A stretch of DNA of 64,000 nt from Ponticoccus litoralis (GTDB taxonomy: Bacteria > Pseudomonadota > Alphaproteobacteria > Rhodobacterales > Rhodobacteraceae), in NCBI RefSeq assembly GCF_039769985.1, contig NZ_JBDNCH010000002.1, positions 3,410,001 through 3,474,000 on the forward strand. Reading direction: 5' to 3'. The notes under the pieces were generated by a model that saw nothing but the letters and a program-made list of their open reading frames with translations, did no database searches and had not been told where the DNA came from. Made by a program: the position numbers and the translations under genes. Below, in pieces: positions 30,071-38,919 of this stretch. Within the stretch, counting starts at the first letter, position 1; each line of letters opens with the position of its first letter.

Positions 30071-31093
30071 CTACCAGATGGCGTTGCCGGTCCGGGCAAG
30101 GCTGTCGAAGCCGGTCAGCGGCACCGAGACCGGCGTGAGGAAGCTGGCGTTCCGCGCACGCATCTCGGCCAGCATCCGGTCGACGCGCTGGTAGTCCGCA
30201 TTGCCCTTGGAATAGCCGCCCTCGGTCATGGCCCATTCCAGCTTGCGCAGGATGGCGGGCGTGTACCGGTAGTGCAGCAGCGGCAACAGGATGCGTGCGC
30301 TCAGGCTTTGCGTGGTCAGGTGACTGTTCAGGTAGTAGCTGCCGGGCTGCCAGTGTTGCAGGATTGGCTTCACCAGCGTCCCCGAGGGCGCCTTGCGCCG
30401 CCCCAGAAAGCGCAGCTTGGCCCGGGCGAGCGGCGACAGGTCGGGCTTTTCCGCGAAGGCTACGTCCAGCCGGTGGCGCACGCCGACATAGTGGTGCCGG
30501 GGCGGCTTGTCCGGGCGCAGCGAGAAATGCCGCCGCCCGTCGAAGAACCACTCGCAGCGGGGCCAGGTGAAGCCGCTGTCGGGGCAGGCGGCCAGCGCCG
30601 CCATGTCGCGCGGGTAGAGGTCGATCATCCCGCCCCAGACCCCCGCCGCGCCCTCGGCGGTCAGCCTCTGGATCACATCCGGCAGCCGGACGCCCTCGGG
30701 CAGCAGCAGGAACTCGTCCACATCGCATTGCAGCGCCCATTGCCCGGCGCAGAAGCGATTCATCAGCCCGGTGCGCCAGACGTGGATCATCCGCGTGTCG
30801 CCGGCCTTGCGCAGGGCGGGCGGCAGGCTTTCGGGTTCGGGGGTCTCGCCGTAGCGGCGGCTGGACTGCATTAGGCAGACGTCGGGCTCCTGCATCAGCA
30901 GGTCGGGCGTGCCGTCGGTCGAGGCATCGTCGAGGATGAAGAACCGTTCCACACCGATGGCGCGGTAGTGGTCGAGGAACTCGGGCATCAAGGGCCGTTC
31001 GTTGCGCACCACAAGAACAAGCGGCAGGCCGGGGCGGTCGCTCAGGTCGTTGTGGCGGACGGTGACGTCCTCGGCGCGGGGCAGGTCTGGCAT
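30071..31093 (-). CDS. glycosyltransferase family 2-like protein (PF13704 type)
   Basis: 340 residues. The motif RNERPLMPEFLDHYRAIGVERFF and the acidic LDDASTDGT mark the sugar-nucleotide fold, and CDVDEFLLLP is the DxD-like metal motif. These are the hallmarks of Glyco_tranf_2_4 proteins, which often sit in surface polysaccharide regions of marine alphaproteobacteria. It is divergent from the GT4 gene, with an FkbM methyltransferase beyond that, so the three may decorate one surface glycan. Sugar and acceptor unknown. Confidence 0.82.
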   Translation of the reverse strand: MPDLPRAEDVTVRHNDLSDRPGLPLVLVVRNERPLMPEFLDHYRAIGVERFFILDDASTDGTPDLLMQEPDVCLMQSSRRYGETPEPESLPPALRKAGDTRMIHVWRTGLMNRFCAGQWALQCDVDEFLLLPEGVRLPDVIQRLTAEGAAGVWGGMIDLYPRDMAALAACPDSGFTWPRCEWFFDGRRHFSLRPDKPPRHHYVGVRHRLDVAFAEKPDLSPLARAKLRFLGRRKAPSGTLVKPILQHWQPGSYYLNSHLTTQSLSARILLPLLHYRYTPAILRKLEWAMTEGGYSKGNADYQRVDRMLAEMRARNASFLTPVSVPLTGFDSLARTGNAIW

Positions 31094-31153
31094 CGGTATC
31101 CTCGGGGCAGCGCAACGGACTTGGCCTAGCAGAGCCGCGGTGGATATTCTAGC

Positions 31154-32299
31154 ATGGGACGGCCCAACAAGCCGGAGCCCGCCTTGCCCCCCTCAGGATT
31201 CTCTTTCCCTATACCGGCGACAGTGTCGGCGGCTCTCATATCTCTTCGCTGCTGCTGGCGCGGGCGCTGCGCGAGGCGGGGCATTCCGTGACGCTTGGCC
31301 TGCACCGCTCTGGCGCGCTGGAGGATCACCTGCGCGGGCTGGGCGAGTCCCGGGTCTCGCTGCCAGAGGTGACGGCCCCCGAGCTGCGGGCGCCGTGGCG
31401 GCAATTGCTGCGCCGCCGGGCGGTGCGGCGGGTTCTTGGGCCGGTGGCGTCGGGCTACGACATCGTCCACAGCCACGACATGCGCAATCACCTGATCTGG
31501 AGCGCAGCGACCGAAGGCGGTGCGGCGCGGCACGTCTGGCACCAGCGCACCCCGGCCTCGGGGCGGCATATGGCGGTCTGGGGCGGGCGGGCGGATGCCT
31601 TCGTGGCGGTCTCGCGCTTTACCCTGTCCAGCCTGCCGGGGCCGCTGCAGGGCTACGCGCGGATGATCTACAACCCCTTCCTGCCGCAAGAAGAGGCCAG
31701 CGCCGAGGCGCGCGCGGCGCTCTGCGCCGAGCTGGGCGTAGCGCCGGGCACCGCCATCGTGGGCTATGTCGCCAATCTCTCGGACCGCAAGCGAGCCGGA
31801 ACTGTTCGTCGAGATCGCCGCGCGGATCGCGGCGGCCGCGCCGGGGCCGGTGGTCTTCCCGATGTATGGCGCGCTGCACCAGCCCTTCCTGTCCGCGGTC
31901 GAGGCGCGGATCGCGGAAGAGGGGCTGACCGGGCGCGTGCTGCCGGTCGGGCCGCGCAGCCCCTTCGGCCCGGTGATGGCGGGAATGTCGGCGCTGGTCG
32001 CCCCGGCCCGGCACGAGGCCCTGGGCCGCACGCTGATCGAGGCGGGCATGGCCGGGGTTCCGCTGGTGGCGACCGACGAGGGCGGCACCCCGGAAATCGT
32101 CGACAGGGGCCGGACCGGCTGGCTGGTCGCGCCCGACGATGCGGCGGGGTTCGCGGCGGCCACGCTGGAGGTTCTGGCCAATCCAGAAGAGGCGGCACGG
32201 CGCTGCGCGGCGGCGCAGGTGCTGTGCCGCGAGCGATTTTCCCTTGCCGCCCACCTGACCCGGATCGAGGCGCTTTACGCAGAGATCACGGCGGGCTGA
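31154..32299 (+). CDS. GT4-type glycosyltransferase (two frameshifts in text)
   Basis: About 381 residues after repair. RILFPYTGDSVGGSHISSL is the N-terminal nucleotide-fold loop, VAVSRFTLSSL the middle, and EALGRTLIEAGMAGVPLVATDEGG the GT4 E-x7-E donor site. The only ATG in reach (31154) is out of frame unless the run of six C near 31190 is really seven. A second slip at 31795 (GCGAGCCG) splits the C-terminal domain. With both corrected the length is an exact multiple of three. Donor and acceptor unknown. Confidence 0.78.
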
Positions 32300-32305
32300 C
32301 CGGGG

Positions 32306-33005
32306 TCAGACCCAGTCCATGTCGACCCCGGGCCGGGCCATGCGGCTGACCCGCTTGCGCAGGGCGCGGGAGCGCGCCACCAGATCCGGCGGCAGCTTGG
32401 TCTCGTGGGTCTCGACAAAGATGAAGTCGATGCGCTGCGCCACGGGATCGTCCAGAAGCGCCTCTAGCAGGGCGACCTCGCCGCCTTCGATATCGATCTT
32501 GAGCAGGGCGATGTCGCGGTCGAGCTCGCGCAGGAAGGCGGGGAAATCGCGCACCTCGACCTCTGCGACGGGCCTGTCCGAGACATTGCTCTTCGCGGCC
32601 AGAAGCGTCGAGGACAGCGAGCCCTTGCGCGGATCGCTGTCGAATTTCTCCGACCGGTACAGCGGCATCCGGCCCGGCGCGATTCCTGCGGCGGCCTCGA
32701 TCACCTCGATATTGTCGCAGTCTTTCAGGGTCTCGCGCAGCTGTGCCGCCGTCCAGTGGATCGGGCTCGAAGGCATAGACCTTGGCCGCCACCTGCGCCA
32801 TGCGCTGGCTGAAGACCCCGACATTCGCGCCGAGATCGATGCAGATCTTGCCGCGCGCCGCCTCCAGCGCGGCCTCGAAGGCGGCCTGAACCTCGTCGTG
32901 GCGGCTGCGGCTGAGCTTGCGCAGATAGCGCAGGCCGCGCCGTCCGGGCAGGTTGGACATCAGGGCATAATAGGCGCGCGTGCGGGGGCTGACGGATTGG
33001 GCCAT
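32306..33005 (-). CDS. FkbM family methyltransferase (one frameshift in text)
   Basis: About 232 residues. The SAM-binding motif KICIDLGANVGVFS lies near residue 52, VYAFEPDP near 75, and LLKIDIEGGEVALLEAL marks the FkbM family. The slip at 32757 (CCAGTGG) restores a CCAGG when repaired and yields F-E-P-D-P-W-T. FkbM proteins O-methylate sugars or lipids, and its position beside two glycosyltransferases fits surface glycan decoration. Confidence 0.82.
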
Positions 33006-33128
33006 TGTGTCACTTTCGGTCGTCGTTGGTGGCTGGCCGACGGCGCGAAGCCCGCGCCGGGCGCCGCGCCGTCGTGCCCTAGATAACGAGCGCCCCGGTG
33101 GCTTGGCAAGGCCGGGGGGGCCCGCCGG

Positions 33129-33754
33129 TCAATTGTCGGGCGGCAAAAGGCCGAGGCCGCGCAGGTAGATGCCGATGCCGGATTCCAGCAGGTCCTCGGG
33201 CGGGAAGGGCGCGCGGGTGCCGGGAGAGTTCCGCGCGAAAAGTTCCACCACGCCGTGCGACAAGGCCCAGATGTGCGAGGACACCATCTGCGGCGGCGGG
33301 CGCTTTTCCGGCGGGATGTGCTGCGACAGGTCGTTCGCGGCCTTCTCCAGCACCCCGCGCGCCTTGGCGGAGATCGCGGCCAGGTCCGGCGAGTGGTTCA
33401 CCGAGATGCCGCTTTCGAACATCGCGATATAGTGGCCCGGATAACGGCGGGCAAAGGCCGGTAGGCGCGGCCCGTCGACTCGAAGGCGGCAAGCGCCGAG
33501 GGCTGGCCCTTGTCATAGGCGAACTGCATCACGTCGGCGAAGATCGCGTAGCCCTGCCGGGCGGCTTCGGCGATCAGGTCCTCGCGCCCGGCGAAGTGGC
33601 GGTAGACCGCCGCCGGGGTCACGCCCGCCAGCTTTGCCGCCTCTGACAGGGTGAAGCCGGTCGGGCCCTTTTCCTCGATCAGGCGCAGGGCCGCGTCGAC
33701 CAGCGCCTGCCGAAGGTTGCCGTGGTGATAGCCGCGCTTGCCCATCTTCAGCAC
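33129..33754 (-). CDS. TetR/AcrR family regulator (one frameshift in text)
   Basis: About 208 residues after adding one base near 33460 (CCGG where CCTGG is expected, giving R-A-Y-L-A-F-A). The helix-turn-helix FTLSEAAKLAGVTPAAVYRHFAGRED is complete and the C-terminal ligand domain continues to LGLLPPDN. The start at 33754 is 6 bases after the ppk2 stop, so the two form an operon. Target unknown; autoregulation of ppk2 is possible. Confidence 0.82.
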
Positions 33755-33760
33755 GCGCCC

Positions 33761-34630
33761 TTACCCATGCCAGAGATCAGGCCCGCCGACGATCTTCGGG
33801 TCGGGCTGGCCCACGGCCTTGGGCGCCTTGCTGGCATAGTCGATCTGCAACAGCACGTGGCGGATCGCCTCCAGCCGGGCGCGCTTCTTGTCGTCGGAGC
33901 GGATCACCGTCCAGGGGGCTTCCCGGGTATGCGTGCGCTCCAGCGTCTCGGCGATGGCGTCGGTATAGGCGTCCCAGCGCTTCAGCCCCTCGACGTCGAT
34001 CCACGACAGCTTCCACTGTTTCAGCGGATCGTTCTCGCGCTTCAGGAAGCGGCGCAGCTGTTCGGCCCGGCCCACGGTGAGCCAGATCTTGAACAGCAGG
34101 ATGCCCTCGTCCACCAGCATCTTCTCGAAGTCCGGCACCTGCCCGAAGAAGTGATCGCGCTGGTCGTCGGTGCAGAAGTCGAAGACCTTCTCGACCACGC
34201 CCCGATTGTACCAAGAGCGGTCGTAGAACACGATTTCCCCGGCGGCGGGCAGGTGGTCGATGTAGCGCTGGAAATACCACTGCGTTGCCTCGACGTCCGA
34301 GGGTTTCGACAGCGCCACCACGCGCGCGCCGCGCGGGTTGAGGTTCATGCGGAAGCGCTTGATCGTGCCGCCCTTGCCAGAGGCGTCGCGGCCCTCGAAG
34401 AGGATGGCGATGCGCGCACCGCTTTCCTTGGCCCAGGCCTGCAGCTTGACCAGTTCGACCTGAAGCCTGTCCATGTCCTTGTCGTAGGGCTTGCGCCCCA
34501 GCATGTCGGAATAGGGAAAAGCCGGGTCCAGCACCTCGTCCTTGTCGGCGCGCTTGATCGCTTCGCGCACCTGTCGCGGCGCGTCGGTTTCGAAGAACTC
34601 GGAGATGGCGCCGTCGAAAGGTAGGGTCAT
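33761..34630 (-). CDS. ppk2: polyphosphate kinase 2
   Basis: 289 residues, PPK2 family. Walker A FEGRDASGKGGTIKR, the lid region and Walker B FYDRSWYNRGVVEKVFDF are present, followed by the family LTVGRAEQLRRFLKRENDPLKQWKLS. It phosphorylates nucleoside diphosphates (or monophosphates) from polyphosphate. One catalytic domain of standard length, which fits class I. The TetR-type gene 6 bases downstream is probably co-transcribed. Confidence 0.92.
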   Translation of the reverse strand: MTLPFDGAISEFFETDAPRQVREAIKRADKDEVLDPAFPYSDMLGRKPYDKDMDRLQVELVKLQAWAKESGARIAILFEGRDASGKGGTIKRFRMNLNPRGARVVALSKPSDVEATQWYFQRYIDHLPAAGEIVFYDRSWYNRGVVEKVFDFCTDDQRDHFFGQVPDFEKMLVDEGILLFKIWLTVGRAEQLRRFLKRENDPLKQWKLSWIDVEGLKRWDAYTDAIAETLERTHTREAPWTVIRSDDKKRARLEAIRHVLLQIDYASKAPKAVGQPDPKIVGGPDLWHG

Positions 34631-34717
34631 GAAGGGCCTCTGATGCCGTGCAAGTCACGGGTAATATGGGATGTTAAGCGGATTAGCGCAAACCGTTTGG
34701 TCTGGGCTGCGGGCCTG

Positions 34718-35686
34718 TCAGGGCCCCGGGGCGGTGCGGATGCCGGCGCGGTCCGCCGCGCGGTGGATGGCCTCGACCACGGCACCGGGGCGGGTATGGT
34801 GCGGCATGTGGCCGATCCCCTCCAGCGTCGCAAGGTTGGCCCCGGGCAGATCCCGCGCCATGCGCTGCGAGTGGATCGTCAGCGACACGGTCTCGTCCGC
34901 CGTGCCGTGAACGATCTCGATGGGCAGGTCGATCCCGTCGTAGCGTTCGGACAGCGCCGCCAGTTCGCCCTTCAGGCTGGCCCGTTGCAGGGCGTTTTCG
35001 CGCAGGCTGTGGCGGCGCAGGGTCAGCGGCGCGCCGATGTGGTCGGCGTAGCCGGGCAGCTCCTGCTGCGGCTCGAAGACGCCGGCCACGGCGCGGTCGA
35101 CGTAGGACTGCGGCACCCATGCGGTCAGGAAGGGGATCGCCAGCGGGCCGAGGACAGGATGCGCATTGACCTTGTAGAGCCTCGGTAACCCGCCCTCCCA
35201 AGGATAGGAGGGCGCCGCCACCAGCACCAGCGCCGACAGCGTTTCTGGGTGGTTCACCGCCCATGCCAGCGCCACGGCGCCGCCGTAGGACTGGCCCATG
35301 ACCACCGGACGCTCGGCGCCCAGCAGCGCGGCGGCACGCGCCAGCAGTGCCGCCTGTTCCCCGATAGAGGCTCCAGCCGCGCCGATGCGGTCGGTGTAGC
35401 CCAGCCCGGGCCGGTCGAAGGCGATCACGCGGTAGTGCGCGGCCAGCCGTTCCGCCAGGCCGAAGGTCATGTCGCGCAGGTTGCCCGAGGCCCCGTGGAT
35501 CAGCACGAGGTCCGGGCCTTCGCCGGTCACCGTGTAATGCACCCGGTGGCCCTCGACCGTGACGAAATCGCCGCCGGGCGGATAGGCCGCCTCTGCCGCC
35601 CGCTCGCGCGCGGCGGCGCGCAGCAGCGTGACCCCGACAAGCCCCGCCAGCAGCAGAAGCGCCGCCAGCAGGAGTTTCGACATCAC
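34718..35686 (-). CDS. membrane-anchored alpha/beta hydrolase
   Basis: 322 residues. An N-terminal hydrophobic segment (residues 3-24) anchors or exports the protein. LIHGASGNLRD gives the oxyanion loop, GQSYGGAVAL the nucleophile serine, and an Asp in IVHGTADETVS and the His in GIGHMPHH complete the triad. The start overlaps the metA stop (ATGA), so it is translated with metA. Its role in methionine metabolism is not obvious; substrate unknown. Confidence 0.8.
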   Translation of the reverse strand: MMSKLLLAALLLLAGLVGVTLLRAAARERAAEAAYPPGGDFVTVEGHRVHYTVTGEGPDLVLIHGASGNLRDMTFGLAERLAAHYRVIAFDRPGLGYTDRIGAAGASIGEQAALLARAAALLGAERPVVMGQSYGGAVALAWAVNHPETLSALVLVAAPSYPWEGGLPRLYKVNAHPVLGPLAIPFLTAWVPQSYVDRAVAGVFEPQQELPGYADHIGAPLTLRRHSLRENALQRASLKGELAALSERYDGIDLPIEIVHGTADETVSLTIHSQRMARDLPGANLATLEGIGHMPHHTRPGAVVEAIHRAADRAGIRTAPGP

Positions 35687-36612
35687 CGGCCCGCCTTGCC
35701 GATCGAGGCCAGATCGTAGGGCGTCGACTGGTAGATCTGGTTGATCCAGTTGCCGTAAAGCAGATGCGCATGGCTGCGCCAGCGGTTCTGCGGCCTTTGG
35801 GTCGGATCGTCCCCGGGGTAGTAGTTCGCGGGCACGTTGATCGGTTTTCCAGAGGCCACGTCGCGGTCGTATTCTTCCTTCAGCGTGCCCGAGTCGTATT
35901 CGAGGTGGTTGAAGATATAAAGCGCGCGATGGTCCGGGTCCTCGACGAGGCAGGGGCCGGTTTCATCGCTGTCGATCAGGATCTTCAGCCCCGCCGCCTC
36001 GATCTCGCTGCGGCGCAGTTCCGTCCAGCGCGAAACCGGGATCACCATGTCGTCCGAGAAGCCGCGCAGGTAGGGCGAGGCCGGATCGCAGTTTCGGTGC
36101 CGCACGGCGCCAAAGGCCTTGGCGTCCAGCATGTGCTTCTGCACGCCGTGGAAGTGGTGGATCATCGCCATGCCGCCCCAGCAGACGCCGAAGGTCGACT
36201 GCACGTGGCCCTGCGTCCAGTCGAAGACGCGGGTCAGCTCCTCCCAGTAGGTGACCTCTTCGAAGGGCAGATGCTCGATGGGCGCGCCGGTGATGATCAG
36301 CCCGTCGAACTTCTCTCCCGTATCGGCGACCTCTGCGAAGGGGCGATAGAAGGTCTCCATGTGCTCGGCGGCGGTGTTCTTGGTCTGGTGCTCGCTCATG
36401 CGGATCAGCGACAGCTCGATCTGCAGCGGCGTGGCGCCGATCAGCCGGGCAAACTGGTTCTCGGTCTGGATCTTCTTGGGCATCAGGTTCAGCAAACCGA
36501 TGCGCAGCGGCCGGATATCCTGCCGCGCCGCGGTCTCCTCTGCCATGACCATGACGCCCTCGCGGGTGAGGACGTCGAAGGCGGGCAGGTCGGAAGGCAG
36601 CTTGATGGGCAT
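35683..36612 (-). CDS. metA: homoserine O-acyltransferase MetA
   Basis: 309 residues, first step of methionine synthesis. NLMPKKIQTENQFARLIGATP, the nucleophile Cys in FGVCWGGMAM, and the His and Glu of FNHLEYD are in family order. Whether the acyl donor is acetyl- or succinyl-CoA cannot be decided from these motifs alone. Start is the ATG giving MPIKLPSDLPAFD. A hairpin lies just upstream (36619) and overlaps the AGGA ribosome site. Confidence 0.93.
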   Translation of the reverse strand: MPIKLPSDLPAFDVLTREGVMVMAEETAARQDIRPLRIGLLNLMPKKIQTENQFARLIGATPLQIELSLIRMSEHQTKNTAAEHMETFYRPFAEVADTGEKFDGLIITGAPIEHLPFEEVTYWEELTRVFDWTQGHVQSTFGVCWGGMAMIHHFHGVQKHMLDAKAFGAVRHRNCDPASPYLRGFSDDMVIPVSRWTELRRSEIEAAGLKILIDSDETGPCLVEDPDHRALYIFNHLEYDSGTLKEEYDRDVASGKPINVPANYYPGDDPTQRPQNRWRSHAHLLYGNWINQIYQSTPYDLASIGKAGR

Positions 36613-36618
36613 GGGGAT

Positions 36619-36638
36619 GGTCCTGAATTGACAGGACC
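36619..36638 (-). promoter_or_regulatory. hairpin over the metA ribosome-binding site
   Basis: GGTCCTG-N6-CAGGACC is a perfect 7-bp stem ending 6 bases before the metA ATG. In the mRNA its 3' arm contains the AGGA that would bind 16S rRNA. It does not match the SAM-II or SAM/SAH riboswitch motifs as I know them. Confidence 0.45.
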
Positions 36639-36699
36639 GACAGATAGGCGATGGGGGGCAGAGGGGCAAGGCGCCACGGCGAGGGGCGGCGCGCGGTCC

Positions 36700-37558
36700 T
36701 CAGCCGGGCAGGGCCTCGGCGATCACCGCCTCGAAATCCCCGGCGTTCTGCACCCGGGCCATGTCGGCGGCCTCGACCGTGACGCCCCAGCGCGCGGCCA
36801 TCTCTTCGTACAGCGGCTGGCGGTGGGCCAGCGCCTGCGCGTAGGTCCAGCGGATGAAGGCATCGGGGTCGATCTCGGCCTCGGCCAGCCCGGTCTCCGA
36901 CAGGTAGCGCGCCCAGGCGGCGGCGAGGAAGTCGGGCCGGTAGGCCATGGGCTTCGGCGCCTTGTCAAAGCGGCGGATCAGCTCTGCGGTGTGGTCCTCG
37001 CTGCCGCGGATCCAGACCAGCAGCGCCTGTGAGGCCAGCTCCTTCAGGATCGGGTCCTCGGGGTTGGCCGGATCGACCCATTCGCAGATCGAGCCGCCGG
37101 TGTCGCAGACGAAATGCGGGTAGCCGTAAAGCTCCTGCGCGCGGGTGATGAAATACCCCGTATCCAGCAGCGCCTGCCGCTCGGCCCGTTCGAACTGCGA
37201 CTGGCGGCGGCGGTACTCTGCCATCGACAGGCCGCCCACGGCCGGATCGCCGGGCTTGCCGAGGTAGGTCGAGACCGCGTTGAGGTTGTCGAAGCTGAGG
37301 TTAGAGCCGATGTAGATCGAGATCCGTCATCAGCAGATCGCGCAGGAAGGGCACCTGCATGGCCTGCGCCTTGGCATTGTCGGCGATGTACTCGCCCATG
37401 TAGCGGGTGCCGATGCGGTAATCGATCGAGTAGTGGAACCAGTCGCCGCTGTCGCGCAGCCGGGTCGAGACATGGGTCTTGCCCAGCCCCGACATGGCAA
37501 AGAGGACAACACGCTTTTGCGGGGCATGGCGCCAGGCGCGGGCGTCGGGATAAAGCAT
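36700..37558 (-). CDS. P-loop ATPase of unknown role (one frameshift in text)
   Basis: About 285 residues after removing one base at 37322 (CGAGATCC; the repaired coding strand reads GACTC or GATTC, a GANTC site). A P-loop VVLFAMSGLGKTH is near residue 20 with Ala in place of the first Gly. FHYSIDYRIGTRYMGEYI follows. The middle is Tyr/Arg-rich (MAEYRRRQSQFERAERQALLD). The C-terminal half has HFVCDTGGS. It may be a small-molecule kinase or regulatory ATPase; I do not recognise a characterised relative. Confidence 0.68.
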
Positions 37559-37615
37559 GGGCGTGGTCCGGAACAGATTGGCTCGGCTGGGGGATATTCT
37601 GCCCGTGCGCGCGCG

Positions 37616-38516
37616 TCAAACCCTCTTGGGTCGCGGCCCCGATGCCAGCACCGTCAGCCCCGCCGCCAGCAGCGCAAAGCCAAGGTAGGCGGTGGGCGCC
37701 AATGTCTCGTCCCGCACCAGCGCGCCCAGCGTGATGGCGACCGGCGGGATCAGCAGTGTCACCAGCATCAGGTTGCCGGAGCCCGCCACCGCAAGCACCC
37801 GGTAGTACAGCAGGTAGGCCAGCGCCGTGGCGACCGCGGCGTAATAGGCGATGGCGCCCCATGTGACCGCCGACAGGGCCAGCGGGGGCTGCCCCTCGGT
37901 GACCAGCACGAGGGGCAGCATGATCAGGCTCGAGGCGGTCAGCATCCCGGCAGCCGAGACCAGCGGCGGCAGGCCGCCCAGCCATTTGCGCGCCCAGACC
38001 CCGGCGAAGGCATAGGACAGCGTTCCCGCGACAACCGCCAGCTGCGCGACAGAGGTCAGGTCCAGCGCCAGCAGCTGCGCCGGGCCGATGGCGATCACGA
38101 CCCCGGCAAAGCCCAGCAGTACCCCGGCGGTCTTGCGCAGCGTCAGCCGCTCGTCGGCCAGCAGAAGCGCCGCGACCAGCACCCCGAAGATCGCGCTGTT
38201 GGCATTGAGGATAGAGGTCAGCCCGGTGGGAATATGCATCTGCCCCCAGTGCCATCAGCGAGAAGGGAATGACGTTGTTCAACAGCCCCATGACCAGCAG
38301 CCCGATCAGGGGGCGCGGAGAGCGGGGCAGCGGAAGGCCGCGCAGCAGCACGATGGGCCAGAGGATCGCGGCGGCGATGGCGGTGCGGAACAGCACCGAG
38401 GTCAGCGGCGGGATCTCGTCAAGCGCGGTGCGGATGGCAAGGAAGGACCCGCCCCAGATGAGGCCGAGCAGTGCCAGTTGCGCCCATGCGCGGGCAGAGA
38501 GGGTCGGGGATGTCAT
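37616..38516 (-). CDS. DMT-superfamily (EamA) transporter (one frameshift in text)
   Basis: About 299 residues with ten hydrophobic segments in two EamA repeats; GLIWGGSFLAIR opens the first. The frame breaks at 38242-38250 (TGCCCCCAGTG), where A-L-G-Q-M-H-I-P-T-G requires one base fewer. Exporters of this family move amino acids or other metabolites. No linked gene reveals the substrate. Confidence 0.82.
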
Positions 38517-38694
38517 GGCTCATCTCTGGCAGGCCCACGCGCAATTGACGACCCGGATTCTGCGCTTTGACACCGATCCTGCACGCCCCCTGCCGGATGG
38601 TCGCCAGCACCGCCGGTCCCGGCCTGCAGCCGCCACCGCAGGCCGCGCCGCCAGCCCCCGGTCGGATCGGCCTCCATCTTCGGACCGGCCCCAT
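38517..38694. other. GC-rich intergenic sequence, nothing recognised
   Basis: Upstream region of the EamA gene. A stop-free reading frame exists on the minus strand but its composition is not that of a gene. No promoter motif is clear. Confidence 0.4.
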
Positions 38695-38740
38695 CTTCTT
38701 CTGTCCCGAAATATCCCGGGGGTCCGGGGGCAGAGCCCCC
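38695..38740 (-). repeat. intergenic repeat, copy C
   Basis: On the minus strand: GGGGGCTCTGCCCCC, GGACCCCCGGGATATTT, then CGGGACAGAAGAAG. It is the best match to copy A. It lies after the OmpP1-like gene and its terminator and reads in the same direction as that gene. Confidence 0.7.
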
Positions 38741-38862
38741 GTCCGGTCGCCATTGTCGCGCCATTGGTCCGGGAAGCGATGGTGACGGAAGAAGGTCCCG
38801 GTCCGGCTCGCCCTGCGCCGGGACGGCGACACCTCTCCTTGTCCCGGTCCTGCGCCGCCATG

Positions 38863-38893
38863 AAAAAACCCTCGCGGGCGGGCGGCGAGGGTT
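38863..38893 (-). terminator. Rho-independent terminator of the OmpP1-like gene
   Basis: On the minus strand AACCCTCGC and GCGAGGGTT pair over a short loop and run into TTTTTT, 27 bases after the stop at 38920. Confidence 0.88.
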
Positions 38894-38919
38894 CTCTTCA
38901 TTTCACCCGAAAGTGGCGA

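Noticed and set aside
33200..34700. The TetR gene at 33129 as regulator of the valine operon dyad
   Set aside because: It is 18 kb away and tied to ppk2; no matching dyad is seen near its own operon.
36639..36700. SAM-II or SAM/SAH riboswitch before metA
   Set aside because: The conserved pseudoknot sequences are absent; only a short hairpin is seen.
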